A stretch of 64,000 nucleotides of DNA. It comes from Cerasibacillus quisquiliarum (GTDB lineage Bacteria; Bacillota; Bacilli; Bacillales; Amphibacillaceae). The translations under genes and the position numbers were made by a program. A model generated the notes under the pieces. It had not been told where the DNA came from. It worked only from the letters and a program-made list of their open reading frames with translations, and made no database searches. Shown in pieces: positions 36,089 through 48,509 of the stretch; the stretch's first letter is position 1, and every line of letters begins with the position of its first letter. The stretch lies in contig NZ_JACHHA010000006.1 of NCBI RefSeq assembly GCF_014202495.1, positions 1 to 64,000 of the forward strand. Reading direction: 5' to 3'.

Positions 36089-37266
36089 CATTCTTGTTTA
36101 CTTAAAATAAGCTTCGTTTCTTGCTTTTTTCCATCTCGGTAATATGTGATAACGACTTCGTCACCGACATTTTTTTCTTGGTATAATATTTTACGAAGTT
36201 GAATGATATCACTCACTTCTTCCCCATCTAAGGCGGTAATGACATCTAGACGATTTAATCCAGCACGATCAGCTGGTGAGAAGCGTTCTATACGCCATAT
36301 ATAAACACCGCCTTCTACTTCTTTAGGCAACTTTAATGTATCAACCCATTCCCTTCGTGGTACGTCGTCTAAAGAATAAATCTCAACACCGAGATATGGA
36401 CGTGTTACGGTTCCTTTCGATTCTAACTCTTCCATAATCGGTACTGCGATATCAATCGGAATTGAAAAGCCAATCCCTTCCACAGCCGCTTCATTAATCT
36501 TCATCGAATTGATCCCTATTAATTGACCAGCCATATTAATCAGTGCACCACCGCTATTGCCAGGATTAATCGCGGCATCTGTTTGGATAACTTCAGCTTG
36601 CCAATCAGGGCGTCCATCTTGATTAAAATCTTGTGGAATCGTTCGTTGTTTACCACTAATTATTCCTTGCGTGACCGAACCTGCAAACATATGACCTAAT
36701 GGGTTACCTACAGCAATGACAGGCTCCCCAACTTTAACTGATTCAGATGAGCCAATCTCAATAATATGAGTAATATACTTACGATCAACTCGTAATACAG
36801 CTAAATCAGAAAACAAATCACTTCCTAATAACTCTGCTCTAATGCTTGTATCATCATGCAAAATAATTTCAATTTCATCGGCTCCTTCAATGACATGATG
36901 ATTAGTGACAATATAGCCGTATGTATCATCTTTTTTATAAATGACACCTGAACCTGTTCCTGCTTCACTTGTTTCTGATTGTGGATTCCAAAGGTTTCTT
37001 TGCATTTGTAAATTCGTTACACCTACAACAGTCGGTCCAACTTTTTCAACAATATCAGTGATTTGTGTTGTGACATCAAGCTTTACATTAGTCACAGGCG
37101 CATTCTGATCTGTCCTTCTGTCTATTGAAGAATCATTTACTGGCTTAAAAACAGTTGGCTTAACGATAGCAACTAATAAAATGCCAATCATTATTCCTAG
37201 TAATAATGGGGTGAGCCAGTTTCTTTTTCGTCTTCTTGGGTAAGCGTGGTCGTCATAGTAGCCCAA
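36088..37266 (-). CDS. htrC: HtrA-like serine protease HtrC (YyxA)
   Basis: About 392 residues: an N-terminal transmembrane anchor (WLTPLLLGIMIGILLVAIV), a trypsin-like domain with the triad His in TNHHVIEGAD, Asp in SDLAVLR and Ser in NPGNSGGALI, then one PDZ domain. It degrades or chaperones misfolded proteins outside the membrane. Start: TTG at 37266, eight bases after GAGGAG; the GTG at 37275 lies inside the ribosome site. It ends the wal gene cluster, 74 bp after walJ, as in other bacilli. Confidence 0.93.
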   Translation of the reverse strand: MGYYDDHAYPRRRKRNWLTPLLLGIMIGILLVAIVKPTVFKPVNDSSIDRRTDQNAPVTNVKLDVTTQITDIVEKVGPTVVGVTNLQMQRNLWNPQSETSEAGTGSGVIYKKDDTYGYIVTNHHVIEGADEIEIILHDDTSIRAELLGSDLFSDLAVLRVDRKYITHIIEIGSSESVKVGEPVIAVGNPLGHMFAGSVTQGIISGKQRTIPQDFNQDGRPDWQAEVIQTDAAINPGNSGGALINMAGQLIGINSMKINEAAVEGIGFSIPIDIAVPIMEELESKGTVTRPYLGVEIYSLDDVPRREWVDTLKLPKEVEGGVYIWRIERFSPADRAGLNRLDVITALDGEEVSDIIQLRKILYQEKNVGDEVVITYYRDGKKQETKLILSKQE

Positions 37267-37339
37267 GTTGGTCACTCCTCTTTCTTATAAGAAATAAAAT
37301 GATATATTCTATTATCGACAAAGCGGCTTTCATTCATAC

Positions 37340-38125
37340 TTAGCCAACTCTATATAATGGTGTCGCTTGTTTTGGATCTGTGTCGTGGATCTCGATATCA
37401 ATGCCACGTTCCTTTAATATTTGATCAACGGTCATTCGTGCTAAGTCTTTCATATTGTTTTCTTCACTTAAATGTGCTAAATAAATACGTTTTGTTCGGT
37501 TTGAAATAATATCTACTAAAGCTAATGCACTATCTTCATTAGAGATATGTCCAGAATCACCTAATATACGCTGTTTGACACTCCACGGATAACGACACAT
37601 TCGTAACAATTCAACATCATGGTTAGCCTCGAATACATAGGCATCAGCATCCTCTATCGTTTTCTTAATACGTTCGGAAACATAACCTAAATCAGTGACT
37701 AAAGCCACTTTATTATTTCCTTGATGAAAGGTATAAAACATTGGTTCTATAGCATCATGGGATACACGAAATGACTCAACATCAATGTCCCCAAACGTCT
37801 TAACAGAGTAACTATCGAATATAAACTTTTGATCGACGGTTAATTTTCCAATTGAATTTTCCATCCTCTTCCACGTTTTTTCATTTGCATAGATTGGTAA
37901 TTGATATTTTCTAGCGATTACTCCGAGACCTTTAATATGGTCACTATGTTCGTGAGTGACTAGAATGCCCGATATTTGGCTTGGATCAACATCAATTTCT
38001 GCAAATAATCGATCCATTTCTTTACCACTTAATCCTGCATCAACCAATAATTTTGTACGATCAGATTCTATATAAAACGCATTTCCTGTACTTCCAGAAG
38101 CTAATACACTAAAACGTAAACTCAC
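37340..38125 (-). CDS. walJ: WalJ (YycJ) metallo-beta-lactamase-fold protein
   Basis: A 261-residue MBL-fold nuclease-like protein with the metal motif [10 protein letters not shown], then FEANHD and the C-terminal [10 protein letters not shown] histidine. In bacilli it is cotranscribed with walRK and is linked to coordination of cell division with replication or DNA repair. Its start overlaps the walI stop by 4 bp (ATGA). Confidence 0.94.
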   Translation of the reverse strand: MSLRFSVLASGSTGNAFYIESDRTKLLVDAGLSGKEMDRLFAEIDVDPSQISGILVTHEHSDHIKGLGVIARKYQLPIYANEKTWKRMENSIGKLTVDQKFIFDSYSVKTFGDIDVESFRVSHDAIEPMFYTFHQGNNKVALVTDLGYVSERIKKTIEDADAYVFEANHDVELLRMCRYPWSVKQRILGDSGHISNEDSALALVDIISNRTKRIYLAHLSEENNMKDLARMTVDQILKERGIDIEIHDTDPKQATPLYRVG

Positions 38126-39054
38126 TTTGTTTCACTCCGCTTTTTTAAATCTCTCATTTTACTCTCTAACATGTCTATAACAGTTGTTTTCCAAGTAACG
38201 TTCTTATTTGGTAAATTCATGCGATTTAATAAGTTTGATAATTGTTCTGCGAGAAAGTCTTCGTCACCACTCGGAAATACAACGCCCTCTGTTGCATTCA
38301 CATAAAAACTTTTTTCCTTATTCACTGTAATTTTCCAAGTTGGTACGAAAACTTGTACGCCGTCTGATAATGGGACAGCTGTTTGATAACCGACCGTTAA
38401 TTTATTAACCGTATCACCAGATGCAATCAATTGATTATTATAAAGTCTTCCCACCGCTTCTACCGGATGAATGAGTGGTTTTTTCTCACTATTTATTTCT
38501 GCTTTATCTAAGCGTGTTTGTGTATATAAAACAATTTTATTTTTATCATTTAAATAGAACACGATAATACCGCTTGGATTAAAATATACAGGACGACCAT
38601 TTTTTATCGGGAAGAAATAGATGACATTTTTCTCTTTATTCCATTCGCCAAATCGATATTCATCCCCATATAAAATATAGGGGTGAATAATTTCTTGTAA
38701 CTGTTCTTCCGTCACTTTATCTGGAAGATCAATAGGTTCCTTAAACTGTGATATGATGAGGTGATTTTCATTCATGACGACTGCTTCTTGATTAGGTAAT
38801 TTGGCTAATCGGTTTCGATCTTCTTTAGTAAAAGCTTTTTGTCTTATTTTTATAAATGACTCTTCGACACGTTGTTCAGGTATGTTTTCAATTGTAATGT
38901 CGTCATCCTTTAGTTGCTGTTCTAACGTAATTTCTTCTCTTTCTAATAAACCGATATTGGCCGCTTGTTGCTTCTCAATAAATTGAAAGATTAAATAAAT
39001 ATCCAAGATCAAAAAGCAGAGGATAAATAATGTTTTTATTTGACTCCATTGCAT
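38122..39054 (-). CDS. walI: WalI (YycI) regulator of WalK
   Basis: 310 residues: one N-terminal transmembrane helix ([18 protein letters not shown]) and a large extracytoplasmic domain of the YycH/YycI fold. With WalH it forms a membrane complex with WalK and tunes its activity. It begins 2 bp after walH and overlaps walJ by 4 bp. Confidence 0.94.
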   Translation of the reverse strand: MQWSQIKTLFILCFLILDIYLIFQFIEKQQAANIGLLEREEITLEQQLKDDDITIENIPEQRVEESFIKIRQKAFTKEDRNRLAKLPNQEAVVMNENHLIISQFKEPIDLPDKVTEEQLQEIIHPYILYGDEYRFGEWNKEKNVIYFFPIKNGRPVYFNPSGIIVFYLNDKNKIVLYTQTRLDKAEINSEKKPLIHPVEAVGRLYNNQLIASGDTVNKLTVGYQTAVPLSDGVQVFVPTWKITVNKEKSFYVNATEGVVFPSGDEDFLAEQLSNLLNRMNLPNKNVTWKTTVIDMLESKMRDLKKRSETK

Positions 39055-39056
39055 CC

Positions 39057-40385
39057 TCAGCTCACCTCTTTATAAATAAGATCTTCATCAGACTGTATCT
39101 CAACCCAAGTATTGTTATACTTCATAAACCAAGCTGGTTCCAATGTAAAAATATAAGATGACCTATCTTGAAACTTTAAATGATAACCGATACGAATGTC
39201 CTGGATATCCTTCAAATTATACTGAGATTGATTAATGAGTTGAATAATCTTTTCTCCTGAAGGAAGTTCTGTCATTTCTTCAACGATTAAATCACTTATT
39301 TGAAATAGAGGCCGTTCATATTTAAATAAATCTTGTTTCCGTCTCTCCACTTCTATTGTAGTACGATTACTACCAAGAATAGGTTCACCGTTTTGATACA
39401 TTAAAAAAGTAATCTTTTGATCAGCTGTATCAATTGACTCTAGATGGAATTCTCCTGTCCAACCTTTATGTTCATTAATATCAATAACTGTTCGTTCAAT
39501 TAACTCTATCGAGTTAAGCGAATCTTTAACTTGTGTTTGGCTCGGATTTGTAAATTCCATATTGAGTCTTTGCGAATCAATTTGTAATTGTTGACGACCA
39601 TCTGTATAATTTGCAATGTTTTCCTTCGTTAAGTTACGCGTTACAAGTGACGGATCGCTAAATAAAGCATTAATTAATTTATTCGGTGCTCGATTAAGGG
39701 CTTCAACATCTACACTGAATGATTTCTTTGCCTTTTTCACAGATCCGCTCGGTATATATATATACCAATCTGATTTTGCTTGAAATGGAATATATTCTTC
39801 AAGTGTCTTCTTATTTTCCATATAATTTAGAAGGAGTTCATATTTTTCCGCTTGTTGTATGGTTGCTGTCGCTTGTTGTTTCCCATCTATAGACATAAAA
39901 TGTAATTTCAACATTGTTTGTTTTTTATCAAATGTCATAAATATGCGATTAAATGACCAACTTGGAAGATTTTTCAACCCCTTATCAAAAGTAAATAAAC
40001 GAGGGACAATTGTCATTGGAAGAGGTGTTGGATAGCGAATTTCAATTTGGCGTTTATGTTTTGGCGGACCAGTTGAATCACCAGTTGAAAAATCATAAAT
40101 CGTCCAACGCCCTATTTCCCGGTAAATATTTTTTAAATCATTCGCTTCTTGAAAACCGAAAAACTTACCCTGATCATGGAAAATGATTGTACTCGGAATG
40201 ATAACATCTTCCAATGACAATGTATCACCAGCTAAGAAGAAGTCATCTTCTGGAACATACATCCGTTCCTCTTCAGCATAATGAACATCAAAACCAGGTT
40301 TATACGTCCAAATATTATAAGTCAGAATTAAACTTAATCCGACCAATATAAATAAAGCATATGATTTAATAACCTCAATTTTCAT
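39057..40385 (-). CDS. walH: WalH (YycH) regulator of WalK
   Basis: 442 residues: an N-terminal helix (YALFILVGLSLILTYNIW) and a long extracytoplasmic domain. It pairs with WalI to control the WalK kinase. Its start overlaps walK by 11 bp. The gene contains a near-perfect Noc-site at 40113-40128. Confidence 0.94.
   Translation of the reverse strand: MKIEVIKSYALFILVGLSLILTYNIWTYKPGFDVHYAEEERMYVPEDDFFLAGDTLSLEDVIIPSTIIFHDQGKFFGFQEANDLKNIYREIGRWTIYDFSTGDSTGPPKHKRQIEIRYPTPLPMTIVPRLFTFDKGLKNLPSWSFNRIFMTFDKKQTMLKLHFMSIDGKQQATATIQQAEKYELLLNYMENKKTLEEYIPFQAKSDWYIYIPSGSVKKAKKSFSVDVEALNRAPNKLINALFSDPSLVTRNLTKENIANYTDGRQQLQIDSQRLNMEFTNPSQTQVKDSLNSIELIERTVIDINEHKGWTGEFHLESIDTADQKITFLMYQNGEPILGSNRTTIEVERRKQDLFKYERPLFQISDLIVEEMTELPSGEKIIQLINQSQYNLKDIQDIRIGYHLKFQDRSSYIFTLEPAWFMKYNNTWVEIQSDEDLIYKEVS
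40113..40128. promoter_or_regulatory. Candidate Noc-binding site inside walH
   Basis: TATTTCCCGGTAAATA differs at one base from TATTTCCCGGGAAATA. Confidence 0.55.
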
Positions 40386-42219
40386 ACGTATCCCTCCGCA
40401 CTCGGCCCATTAAAGGCATTAAAGGGAGCGTAAAGTAAATCGTCGTTCCATTACCTTCACTACTTCTTGCCCAAATCCGTCCCTTATGTGCTTCAATCAA
40501 CTCTTTCGAAATCGCTAATCCTAGACCACTTCCACCCAATTTACGACTTCGAGCTTGATCAGCTCGATAAAACCGTTCAAAAATCTTATCTATTTTTTCA
40601 TAAGGAATCCCTACTCCTTGGTCAGAAATGCTGATGAGTAATTCTTGACGCTGTTGAACAACCTTTAATGTAACAACACCACCTTCTGGAGAGTATTTGA
40701 TAGCATTTGAGATAAGATTATCTAAAACTTGCATCATTTTATCGCGATCAATCCAGACAAAGTATTTTCCGTTAGGGATTTTACGAACAAGGGTTATATG
40801 TTCAGGAATATTCATTTCAAAACGGTCAATGACATAATGGAAATAATTTGTAAAATTTGTCCGTTCCTTATCTAAATGGAAATCTTTATGATCCATTTTA
40901 GATAATTGTAACAAGTCATTTACCATCCGAATCATGCGCTCTGTCTCATTTTGAGTCACTTGTAAAAAGCGCGGCGCTACCTTTTCATCTTTCCAAGCTC
41001 CATCTGTTAGTGCTTCTAAGTAGCTGCGCATGGTCGTTAATGGCGTCCGTAATTCATGTGAAACGTTAGAAACAAATTCCCGACGTTCACGTTCCAAATT
41101 CTCTTCCTCTGTCACATCACTAAGCACTGTAATATATCCAGTGATTTGTTCTTGGTCATCTAATATCGTTGAGAAGGTCGCACGAATTAAAAAATCCATG
41201 TGCTCGTCACCAAAATCAATAATCATTGAATCACTTTCTGTTAATGATGTCATATCAAAATTCGTTTCATCGAGTTGTATCATACTTAATAATGATTGAC
41301 CTTGACATTCTTCTGGACTTTTACCAATTAGAATACCAGCTGCTTTATTCATGAGCGTAATCGTACCGTGTTCATCAGTAGCAATCACACCGTCTGTCAT
41401 ATTCGATAAGACAAGACTCATTTTTCGACGCTCTTTTTCAATCATGGCGTATGAATAACGTAACTGATCAGTCATATCATTAAATGACATAGCTAGTTGC
41501 CCAATTTCATCTGTACCGTATACATTAACCTTTTGTGTGAAATCACCTTTAGCAATTGTCTGTGCTTGGCGACGCATTTCTTTAATTGGCTTTGTAATCG
41601 TTCGAGCAACGAGAATGCCTAATAACGCTGATACGATAATCGCTATGATTGAACCTTTAAAGAAAATATCGTTCACTTTCTGTAACTGGTTATAAACACC
41701 TTCCATCGATGCTTCTAAATAAATCACACCGGCAACTTGTCCATCTTTCCCTTGAATCGGGACGGCCTTAACAAAAACACGGCTTTCTGTTTTCGGATCA
41801 AATAATGTTCGATCTGGTGTTGAGCCATAGAGCGCTTTTTGGATTAATTCACGGGTTGACTTTTTTCCGATAATGTCATTACTATTGACAGTATTATTTG
41901 TACCAAGAACACGACTCTGGCTATTAACAACTTCTAATGTCGTCATATCTTTTGAATCAATGTCTGAGATGATTGTTTGTACTTCTTGTTGTAACGTGAA
42001 CTCTTCTTCTCCTTTTGAACGATCCTTTTCAAAAGCTTTTTCTAGATTATATGTCAATAACTCAATCCGGTCATTGACACTCGATTTAAAGTTGGTTAAT
42101 AGCTCTTTTTCCAACTGACTTGCAAAATAAGCACCGATCACTTGTACAGCCACGAGTAAAAGTAAAATGTAAATAATTGTAAATTTTAATTGGATGGAAC
42201 GAAAACCAATCCTTTTCAT
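40375..42219 (-). CDS. walK: Essential cell-wall sensor kinase WalK
   Basis: 614 residues: transmembrane helix at 13-33, an extracytoplasmic PAS-like domain to about 180, a second helix, HAMP, a cytoplasmic PAS (VLSNMTDGVIATDEHG), HisKA with the phosphorylated His in VSNVSHELRTPLTTM, and HATPase boxes (NLISNAIKYSP; GGSGLGLAISKE). It senses wall status and phosphorylates WalR to control autolysins. It follows walR by 12 bp. Confidence 0.97.
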   Translation of the reverse strand: MKRIGFRSIQLKFTIIYILLLLVAVQVIGAYFASQLEKELLTNFKSSVNDRIELLTYNLEKAFEKDRSKGEEEFTLQQEVQTIISDIDSKDMTTLEVVNSQSRVLGTNNTVNSNDIIGKKSTRELIQKALYGSTPDRTLFDPKTESRVFVKAVPIQGKDGQVAGVIYLEASMEGVYNQLQKVNDIFFKGSIIAIIVSALLGILVARTITKPIKEMRRQAQTIAKGDFTQKVNVYGTDEIGQLAMSFNDMTDQLRYSYAMIEKERRKMSLVLSNMTDGVIATDEHGTITLMNKAAGILIGKSPEECQGQSLLSMIQLDETNFDMTSLTESDSMIIDFGDEHMDFLIRATFSTILDDQEQITGYITVLSDVTEEENLERERREFVSNVSHELRTPLTTMRSYLEALTDGAWKDEKVAPRFLQVTQNETERMIRMVNDLLQLSKMDHKDFHLDKERTNFTNYFHYVIDRFEMNIPEHITLVRKIPNGKYFVWIDRDKMMQVLDNLISNAIKYSPEGGVVTLKVVQQRQELLISISDQGVGIPYEKIDKIFERFYRADQARSRKLGGSGLGLAISKELIEAHKGRIWARSSEGNGTTIYFTLPLMPLMGRVRRDTYEN

Positions 42220-42231
42220 GTAAACCGGCTC

Positions 42232-42927
42232 CTACTCAGGGTTCCTCATATAATAGCCTACCCCACGTCTTGTAATAATCCATGTCGGCTCACTAGGATC
42301 TTCTTCAATTTTTTCGCGAAGTCGACGTACCGTTACATCTACTGTCCGAACATCACCAAAATAATCATAACCCCATACCGTCTCCAAAAGGTGTTCACGT
42401 GTCATAACTTGTCCAACATGGCGGGCTAAATAATGTAATAATTCAAATTCACGATGTGTTAACTCGATTTCTTCTCCATCACGTGTCACTGTATAAGCAT
42501 CTAAATGAATCATTAAGTTGCCAATTTCAATATCATTATTTTCCTCTTCTGTATTTGGAACATGTGCTTGTCGGCGTAAGTTGGCTTTAACACGAGCAAT
42601 TAGTTCTCGATTACTAAACGGTTTGGTTACATAATCGTCTGCTCCTAGCTCTAGCCCTAATACTTTATCAATCTCCGCATCTTTAGCTGTTAACATAATA
42701 ATTGGCATTGATTGTGTTTTTCTTATCTCACGGCATACTTCATTTCCATCTTTATTAGGTAACATAATATCAAGTAAAATGAGATCTGGTTTTTCATCTT
42801 TTGCCATTTGTATCGCTTCGTCCCCATCATAAGCACAAACGACATCATAACCTTCCTTTTCTAAGTTAAATTTCAATATATCTGCAATCGGTTGTTCGTC
42901 ATCAACGACCAATATTTTTTGTGCCAT
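42232..42927 (-). CDS. walR: Essential response regulator WalR
   Basis: A 231-residue OmpR-family regulator with receiver (VDDEQPIAD; phosphorylated Asp in [26 protein letters not shown]) and a winged helix ending [19 protein letters not shown] at 42927 ([11 protein letters not shown]) is preferred, five bases after AAAGGA; an upstream ATG at 42939 is too close to its own ribosome site. It is the first gene of walRKHIJ. The leader 42928-43124 carries no other gene. Confidence 0.97.
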   Translation of the reverse strand: MAQKILVVDDEQPIADILKFNLEKEGYDVVCAYDGDEAIQMAKDEKPDLILLDIMLPNKDGNEVCREIRKTQSMPIIMLTAKDAEIDKVLGLELGADDYVTKPFSNRELIARVKANLRRQAHVPNTEEENNDIEIGNLMIHLDAYTVTRDGEEIELTHREFELLHYLARHVGQVMTREHLLETVWGYDYFGDVRTVDVTVRRLREKIEEDPSEPTWIITRRGVGYYMRNPE

Positions 42928-43124
42928 AATTCCTTTCATTCCTTTCCCTAAACTTTTAGGTTTAATTATTTGAAAATTTTTTTTATTTAAACTTTTTAAT
43001 CGTCCTTCTGTCTATTTTAACGCATTTTCAATAAAAAGTCTTATATGATTCATTACTATCATTATAACGAAAACTCCTTCCTATATGAAGTCTCGTTTCG
43101 TCTATGTTTTTTTGAAAATGGGAA

Positions 43125-43164
43125 AAAGGGCAATGCCGTGTTTAATGACACGATATTGCCCTTT
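43125..43164 (-). terminator. purA terminator
   Basis: AAAGGGCAAT..CGTG pairs with CACG.TATTGCCCTTT over 16 bp (43125-43140 with 43149-43164), flanked by A and T tracts. Confidence 0.85.
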
Positions 43165-43179
43165 ATTTTAAACCTATAA

Positions 43180-44475
<1,296 letters not shown>

Positions 44476-44526
44476 TTAAGTTTGACTTTAAAAACGTTAT
44501 TCATTATCACAAAGGCTAGTTTACCA

Positions 44527-44593
44527 ATTATAGAGCATCAAGTCAATTAATAAGCGAACGTTTTATGCAATAATTCAATTATCGTTCGGAATT
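44527..44593 (-). promoter_or_regulatory. purA promoter with paired PurBoxes
   Basis: Two inverted PurR boxes, ATAAGCGAACGTT at 44550-44562 and ATCGTTCGGAATT at 44581-44593, are separated by 18 bp. Both have the GAACG / CGTTC core and AT flanks. TATAAT on the minus strand (44527-44532) gives a -10; the -35 is weak. PurR control of purA is known in B. subtilis. Confidence 0.65.
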
Positions 44594-44597
44594 TAAA

Positions 44598-44620
44598 ACA
44601 GCCCATTATGCTTGGGCTGT
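44598..44620 (-). terminator. dnaB terminator overlapping the stop codon
   Basis: An ACAGCCCA/TGGGCTGT stem whose loop contains the dnaB stop codon, followed in minus-strand sense by TTTTAAATT. Confidence 0.75.
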
Positions 44621-45979
44621 AGCTGGTGGAATTTGACTTTCATCATAACGATGATCTAAATCAACAAATTTATTATATTCTTTCACAAAAGCCAGTTCGA
44701 CCGTGCCAACTGGACCGTTACGTTGCTTTGCAATAATGATTTCAATGATATTTTGTTTTTCTGATTCCTGATCATAATAATCATCACGATATAGGAAACC
44801 AACAATATCCGCATCTTGCTCAATACTTCCTGATTCACGTAAATCAGACATCATTGGACGTTTGTCTTGACGTTGTTCGACACCACGAGATAGTTGAGAC
44901 AGAGCAATAACAGGAACTTCTAATTCTCTTGCTAAACCTTTTAATGAACGAGAAATTTCTGAGACTTCCTGCTGACGATTCTCTCTTGAATTCGGACTGC
45001 CTTGAATTAATTGTAAATAGTCAATAACAATCATACCAAGTCCGTGTTCCTGCTTAAGGCGACGGCATTTCGAACGAATCTCACTCACACGAATGCCTGA
45101 TGAGTCATCGATAAAAATACCTGCATTTGATAATGATCCCATCGCCATTGTTAAGCGACCCCAATCTTCTGCTTCAAGCTGTCCATTACGTAGTCTTTGT
45201 GAGTCAATGTTTCCTTCTGCACATAGCATACGTTGAACGAGTTGATCAGCTCCCATCTCTAGACTAAAGATCGCTACGTTTTCATCGGTATTTACTGCTA
45301 CATTTTGTGCAATATTTAAAGCAAAAGCAGTTTTACCGACTGATGGACGTGCTGCGATAATAATTAAATCATTGCGCTGAAAGCCGGATGTAATCCGATC
45401 AAGATCTCTATAGCCAGTTGGAATCCCTGTGACATCACTCTCACGATTATGCAGCTGTTCGATATTATCATATACTTCAATTAAAACATCTTTAATCGCT
45501 TTAAAGGAACCTGTATTTTGACGATTAGCAACTTCTAAGATTTCTCTTTCAGCTTGATTAAGCACCTCATCGACATCATCTTCATGTGTATACGATGTCG
45601 TAACGATATCCGTCGCTGCTCGGATCAGACGTCTAAGCAATGCTTTTTCTTCAACAATTTTACAATAATAACTAATATTAGCTGCTGTAGGTACACTACT
45701 TGCTATTTCTGTTAAATAAGAAACACCGCCTGCTTCATCCAAAATCTTACGGTCCTGTAATGCCGCTGTAACGGTTAATATATCAATCGGCTCACCACGG
45801 TCTGATAAGTTTAACATCACTTCAAAAATCCGCTGGTGACCCGCTCGATAAAAATCTTCTGGTTGGAGAATCTGTGAGGCTGTTGAAAAGGCTTCTGGTT
45901 CTAAAAAAATTGCCCCAATAACAGATTGCTCCGCTTCTATATTATGTGGTGGAATCCGATCGTTCATCATTTCACTCAA
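44606..45979 (-). CDS. dnaB: Replicative DNA helicase (DnaB; DnaC in B. subtilis)
   Basis: A 457-residue hexameric helicase: N-terminal DnaB domain, linker, and RecA-like domain with Walker A ARPSVGKTAFALN, Walker B MIVIDYLQLI, and the C-terminal AKQRNGPVGT arginine-finger region. TTG at 45979 is preferred: GGAGG lies eight bases upstream and the resulting SEMMNDRIPPHN aligns residue for residue with the B. subtilis N-terminus. It follows rplI. Confidence 0.96.
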   Translation of the reverse strand: MSEMMNDRIPPHNIEAEQSVIGAIFLEPEAFSTASQILQPEDFYRAGHQRIFEVMLNLSDRGEPIDILTVTAALQDRKILDEAGGVSYLTEIASSVPTAANISYYCKIVEEKALLRRLIRAATDIVTTSYTHEDDVDEVLNQAEREILEVANRQNTGSFKAIKDVLIEVYDNIEQLHNRESDVTGIPTGYRDLDRITSGFQRNDLIIIAARPSVGKTAFALNIAQNVAVNTDENVAIFSLEMGADQLVQRMLCAEGNIDSQRLRNGQLEAEDWGRLTMAMGSLSNAGIFIDDSSGIRVSEIRSKCRRLKQEHGLGMIVIDYLQLIQGSPNSRENRQQEVSEISRSLKGLARELEVPVIALSQLSRGVEQRQDKRPMMSDLRESGSIEQDADIVGFLYRDDYYDQESEKQNIIEIIIAKQRNGPVGTVELAFVKEYNKFVDLDHRYDESQIPPATAQA

Positions 45980-46021
45980 CAGCCATACCTCCCTCTCCAC
46001 AAGCAACTTTCACAAGATACG

Positions 46022-46468
46022 TTACTGTTCAACAACATGAACTTTTACAGTTCCTTGAACATCTGGGTGTAACTTAATTGGAACATTAACAACTCCGAGT
46101 GATTTAATGGGATCACTTAATTCGATTTTTCGACGATCTATTTTAAATCCATGTTCTTTCTTTAAAGCGTCAGCAATTTGTTTATTCGTAATCGATCCGA
46201 ATAAACGACCACCTTCGCCTGACTTCGCTTTTAATTCAACCGTAATCTTTTCTAATGCTTTTTTAAGCTCTATCGCTTCCGCTTTTTCCTGTTTTGCTTG
46301 TTCATCTAACTTGCGCTTCTTAGCTTCTAATTGTTTTAAATTCCCTGGTGTCGCCTCTACTGCTAAGTTATTTTTAAATAAATAGTTACGCGCATAACCT
46401 GCAGATACCTTTTTTACATCACCTTTTTTTCCTTGACCTTTTACGTCTTTTAATAAAATGACTTTCAT
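46022..46468 (-). CDS. rplI: 50S ribosomal protein L9
   Basis: 148 residues: N-terminal RNA-binding domain ([28 protein letters not shown]), a long charged helix and the C-terminal domain. Its start overlaps the gdpP stop by 4 bp. Confidence 0.97.
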   Translation of the reverse strand: MKVILLKDVKGQGKKGDVKKVSAGYARNYLFKNNLAVEATPGNLKQLEAKKRKLDEQAKQEKAEAIELKKALEKITVELKAKSGEGGRLFGSITNKQIADALKKEHGFKIDRRKIELSDPIKSLGVVNVPIKLHPDVQGTVKVHVVEQ

Positions 46469-48429
46469 GATTCATTTCTCCCCTCTATATATTCATCAAT
46501 AATTATTTTTAACTGTTTTTCAACTTCATCAACCGTTGTATGTTCTATCTGGGTAGCAGCATTCGTTAAATGACCACCACCACCTAATTTCTCCATGATT
46601 ACTTGAACATTTATTTTACCAAGAGAACGGGCACTGACACCAATTTTTCCATCTTCACGTTCGGATATAACGAATGAAGCTGAAATATCACTCATCGTTA
46701 ATAATGTATCAGCCGTTTGTGCAATTAATACAGATCCAAACGTCTGCCCTGGTACTGCTTTTGCAATAGCAATCGTTTCTCGATAAATCTCGGCAGTTTC
46801 AATTAAGCGGCTACGGTGAATGTACGATTCAAAGTCTTCCTTAAGAAACTTCTGTACCAATACTGTGTCGGCACCTTTAGAACGTAAATATGATGCTGCT
46901 GCAAACGTTCGCGAACCAGTCCTTAGCGTAAAGCTTTTCGTATCAACAACGATTCCTGCTAATAAAGCTGAAGCTTCAAGAATTGATAATTTTTTATCTT
47001 TCGGTTGATATTCAAACAACTCCGTCACTAATTCTGATGTTGATGATGCATATGGCTCCATATACACAAGTGTTGGGTTATCAATAAAATCTTCTGCACG
47101 TCGGTGATGATCAATGACAACTTTGTAATCTGTTTTGGATAATAGTGATTCGTCAGCTACCATTGACGGACGATGTGTATCTACGACAACGATTAAACTG
47201 TTCTGGGTGATTTTTTCATGGGCATCTTTTGGAGTGACGAAATATGACCATAAATCTTCATCTTCCTTAATGGCATCAAGTAGACGATACACTCCTGTAT
47301 GCACATCTTCTGGATCAATAACAATATATCCCTTTCTTCCATTTGCACGCGCTATATGTAGTATCCCTATAGCAGAACCAATTGCGTCCATATCAGGGAC
47401 TTGATGTCCCATTATAAAAACATAATCACTCGCTTTTACTAAACCTGTTAAAGCATGTGAAATCACACGAGCACGTACCATCGTACTCTTCTCTATCGGA
47501 TTCGTCTTACCGCCGTAGAAACGTGCTTTACCTGTTTCATCTTTGATAGCGACTTGGTCCCCGCCTCTTCCAAGTGCTAAATTTAAACTCGAATGCGCCA
47601 TTACACCAAGTTCAGGAAGTGATGGATGACCATAACCGATTCCGATACTGATTGTCAGTGGGACGTTTTGCATCGTGTCTATTTCTCGAACTTCATCTAA
47701 AATAGCAAACTTCGACTCTTCAAGCTCTGCTAATATTGCGTTTGTCCCGACAGCTAAAAATTGTTCTTGTGATGTACGCTTTAAATATAAACCGAACTGA
47801 CGCGACCATTCATTTAAAACAGAAGTTACTTTTGAGTTCAGTTGACTTTTTAATGTATCGTCCATATTCCGTGTCAATTCATCGTAGTTATCTAAATAAA
47901 TAATTGCTAAAACGGTATGTTCATTATTATATAATGTTTCAATCTTAAGTTGGTCCGTACGATCAATGACATATAATAGACGTTCTTCTTTACGGATGAT
48001 CGCTTGAAAACCATGATCCTCATACTTAAATGTAACATCATCTTGATTTTCATTAATAGCTGGAATGAGCTTATCAGATATATCTTCAAGTGATTTCCCT
48101 ATCATATCTGTTTCAAAATATTGATGCATATGTGGGTTCATCCATTCCACATCATAATCATCATTAAAAATAATCATTCCGATAGGCATATCTAATAAGA
48201 CCTCTTCACCAACATCTTCGACATGATGTGACAAAGATGCAATATGTTGCTTTATTTCATTTTCATTTTTCTTCTCTTGTTTAATCGCAAGATATATAGC
48301 GACACTTAATAATAATGTCATAACTAATCCTAAGATAATAGATACATACCATATGATCCCAAGCATAATAAATGCGACCAAACTTAAACACAAGAGATGT
48401 AATCTTGATTTTATTTGATTGTTAAACAT
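46465..48429 (-). CDS. gdpP: Cyclic-di-AMP phosphodiesterase GdpP
   Basis: A 654-residue membrane enzyme: two N-terminal helices, a heme-type PAS domain (about 80-150), a degenerate GGDEF domain, and DHH/DHHA1 domains with [27 protein letters not shown] and [10 protein letters not shown]. It hydrolyses c-di-AMP to pApA and so affects potassium, wall and beta-lactam responses. It is cotranscribed with yybS and rplI. Confidence 0.96.
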   Translation of the reverse strand: MFNNQIKSRLHLLCLSLVAFIMLGIIWYVSIILGLVMTLLLSVAIYLAIKQEKKNENEIKQHIASLSHHVEDVGEEVLLDMPIGMIIFNDDYDVEWMNPHMHQYFETDMIGKSLEDISDKLIPAINENQDDVTFKYEDHGFQAIIRKEERLLYVIDRTDQLKIETLYNNEHTVLAIIYLDNYDELTRNMDDTLKSQLNSKVTSVLNEWSRQFGLYLKRTSQEQFLAVGTNAILAELEESKFAILDEVREIDTMQNVPLTISIGIGYGHPSLPELGVMAHSSLNLALGRGGDQVAIKDETGKARFYGGKTNPIEKSTMVRARVISHALTGLVKASDYVFIMGHQVPDMDAIGSAIGILHIARANGRKGYIVIDPEDVHTGVYRLLDAIKEDEDLWSYFVTPKDAHEKITQNSLIVVVDTHRPSMVADESLLSKTDYKVVIDHHRRAEDFIDNPTLVYMEPYASSTSELVTELFEYQPKDKKLSILEASALLAGIVVDTKSFTLRTGSRTFAAASYLRSKGADTVLVQKFLKEDFESYIHRSRLIETAEIYRETIAIAKAVPGQTFGSVLIAQTADTLLTMSDISASFVISEREDGKIGVSARSLGKINVQVIMEKLGGGGHLTNAATQIEHTTVDEVEKQLKIIIDEYIEGRNES

Positions 48430-48509
48430 AGTAAATTCAACTCCTACAAAGAAAAACGCTTAGCGCGTCTTTCATGAGTAAGGACCAGAGTGAATGCCCT
48501 GGAATGTCA

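Noticed and set aside
42391-42490. CACGTG words in walR as extra parS sites
   Set aside because: Flanks do not form the TGTTTCACGTGAAACA palindrome; these are chance hexamers.
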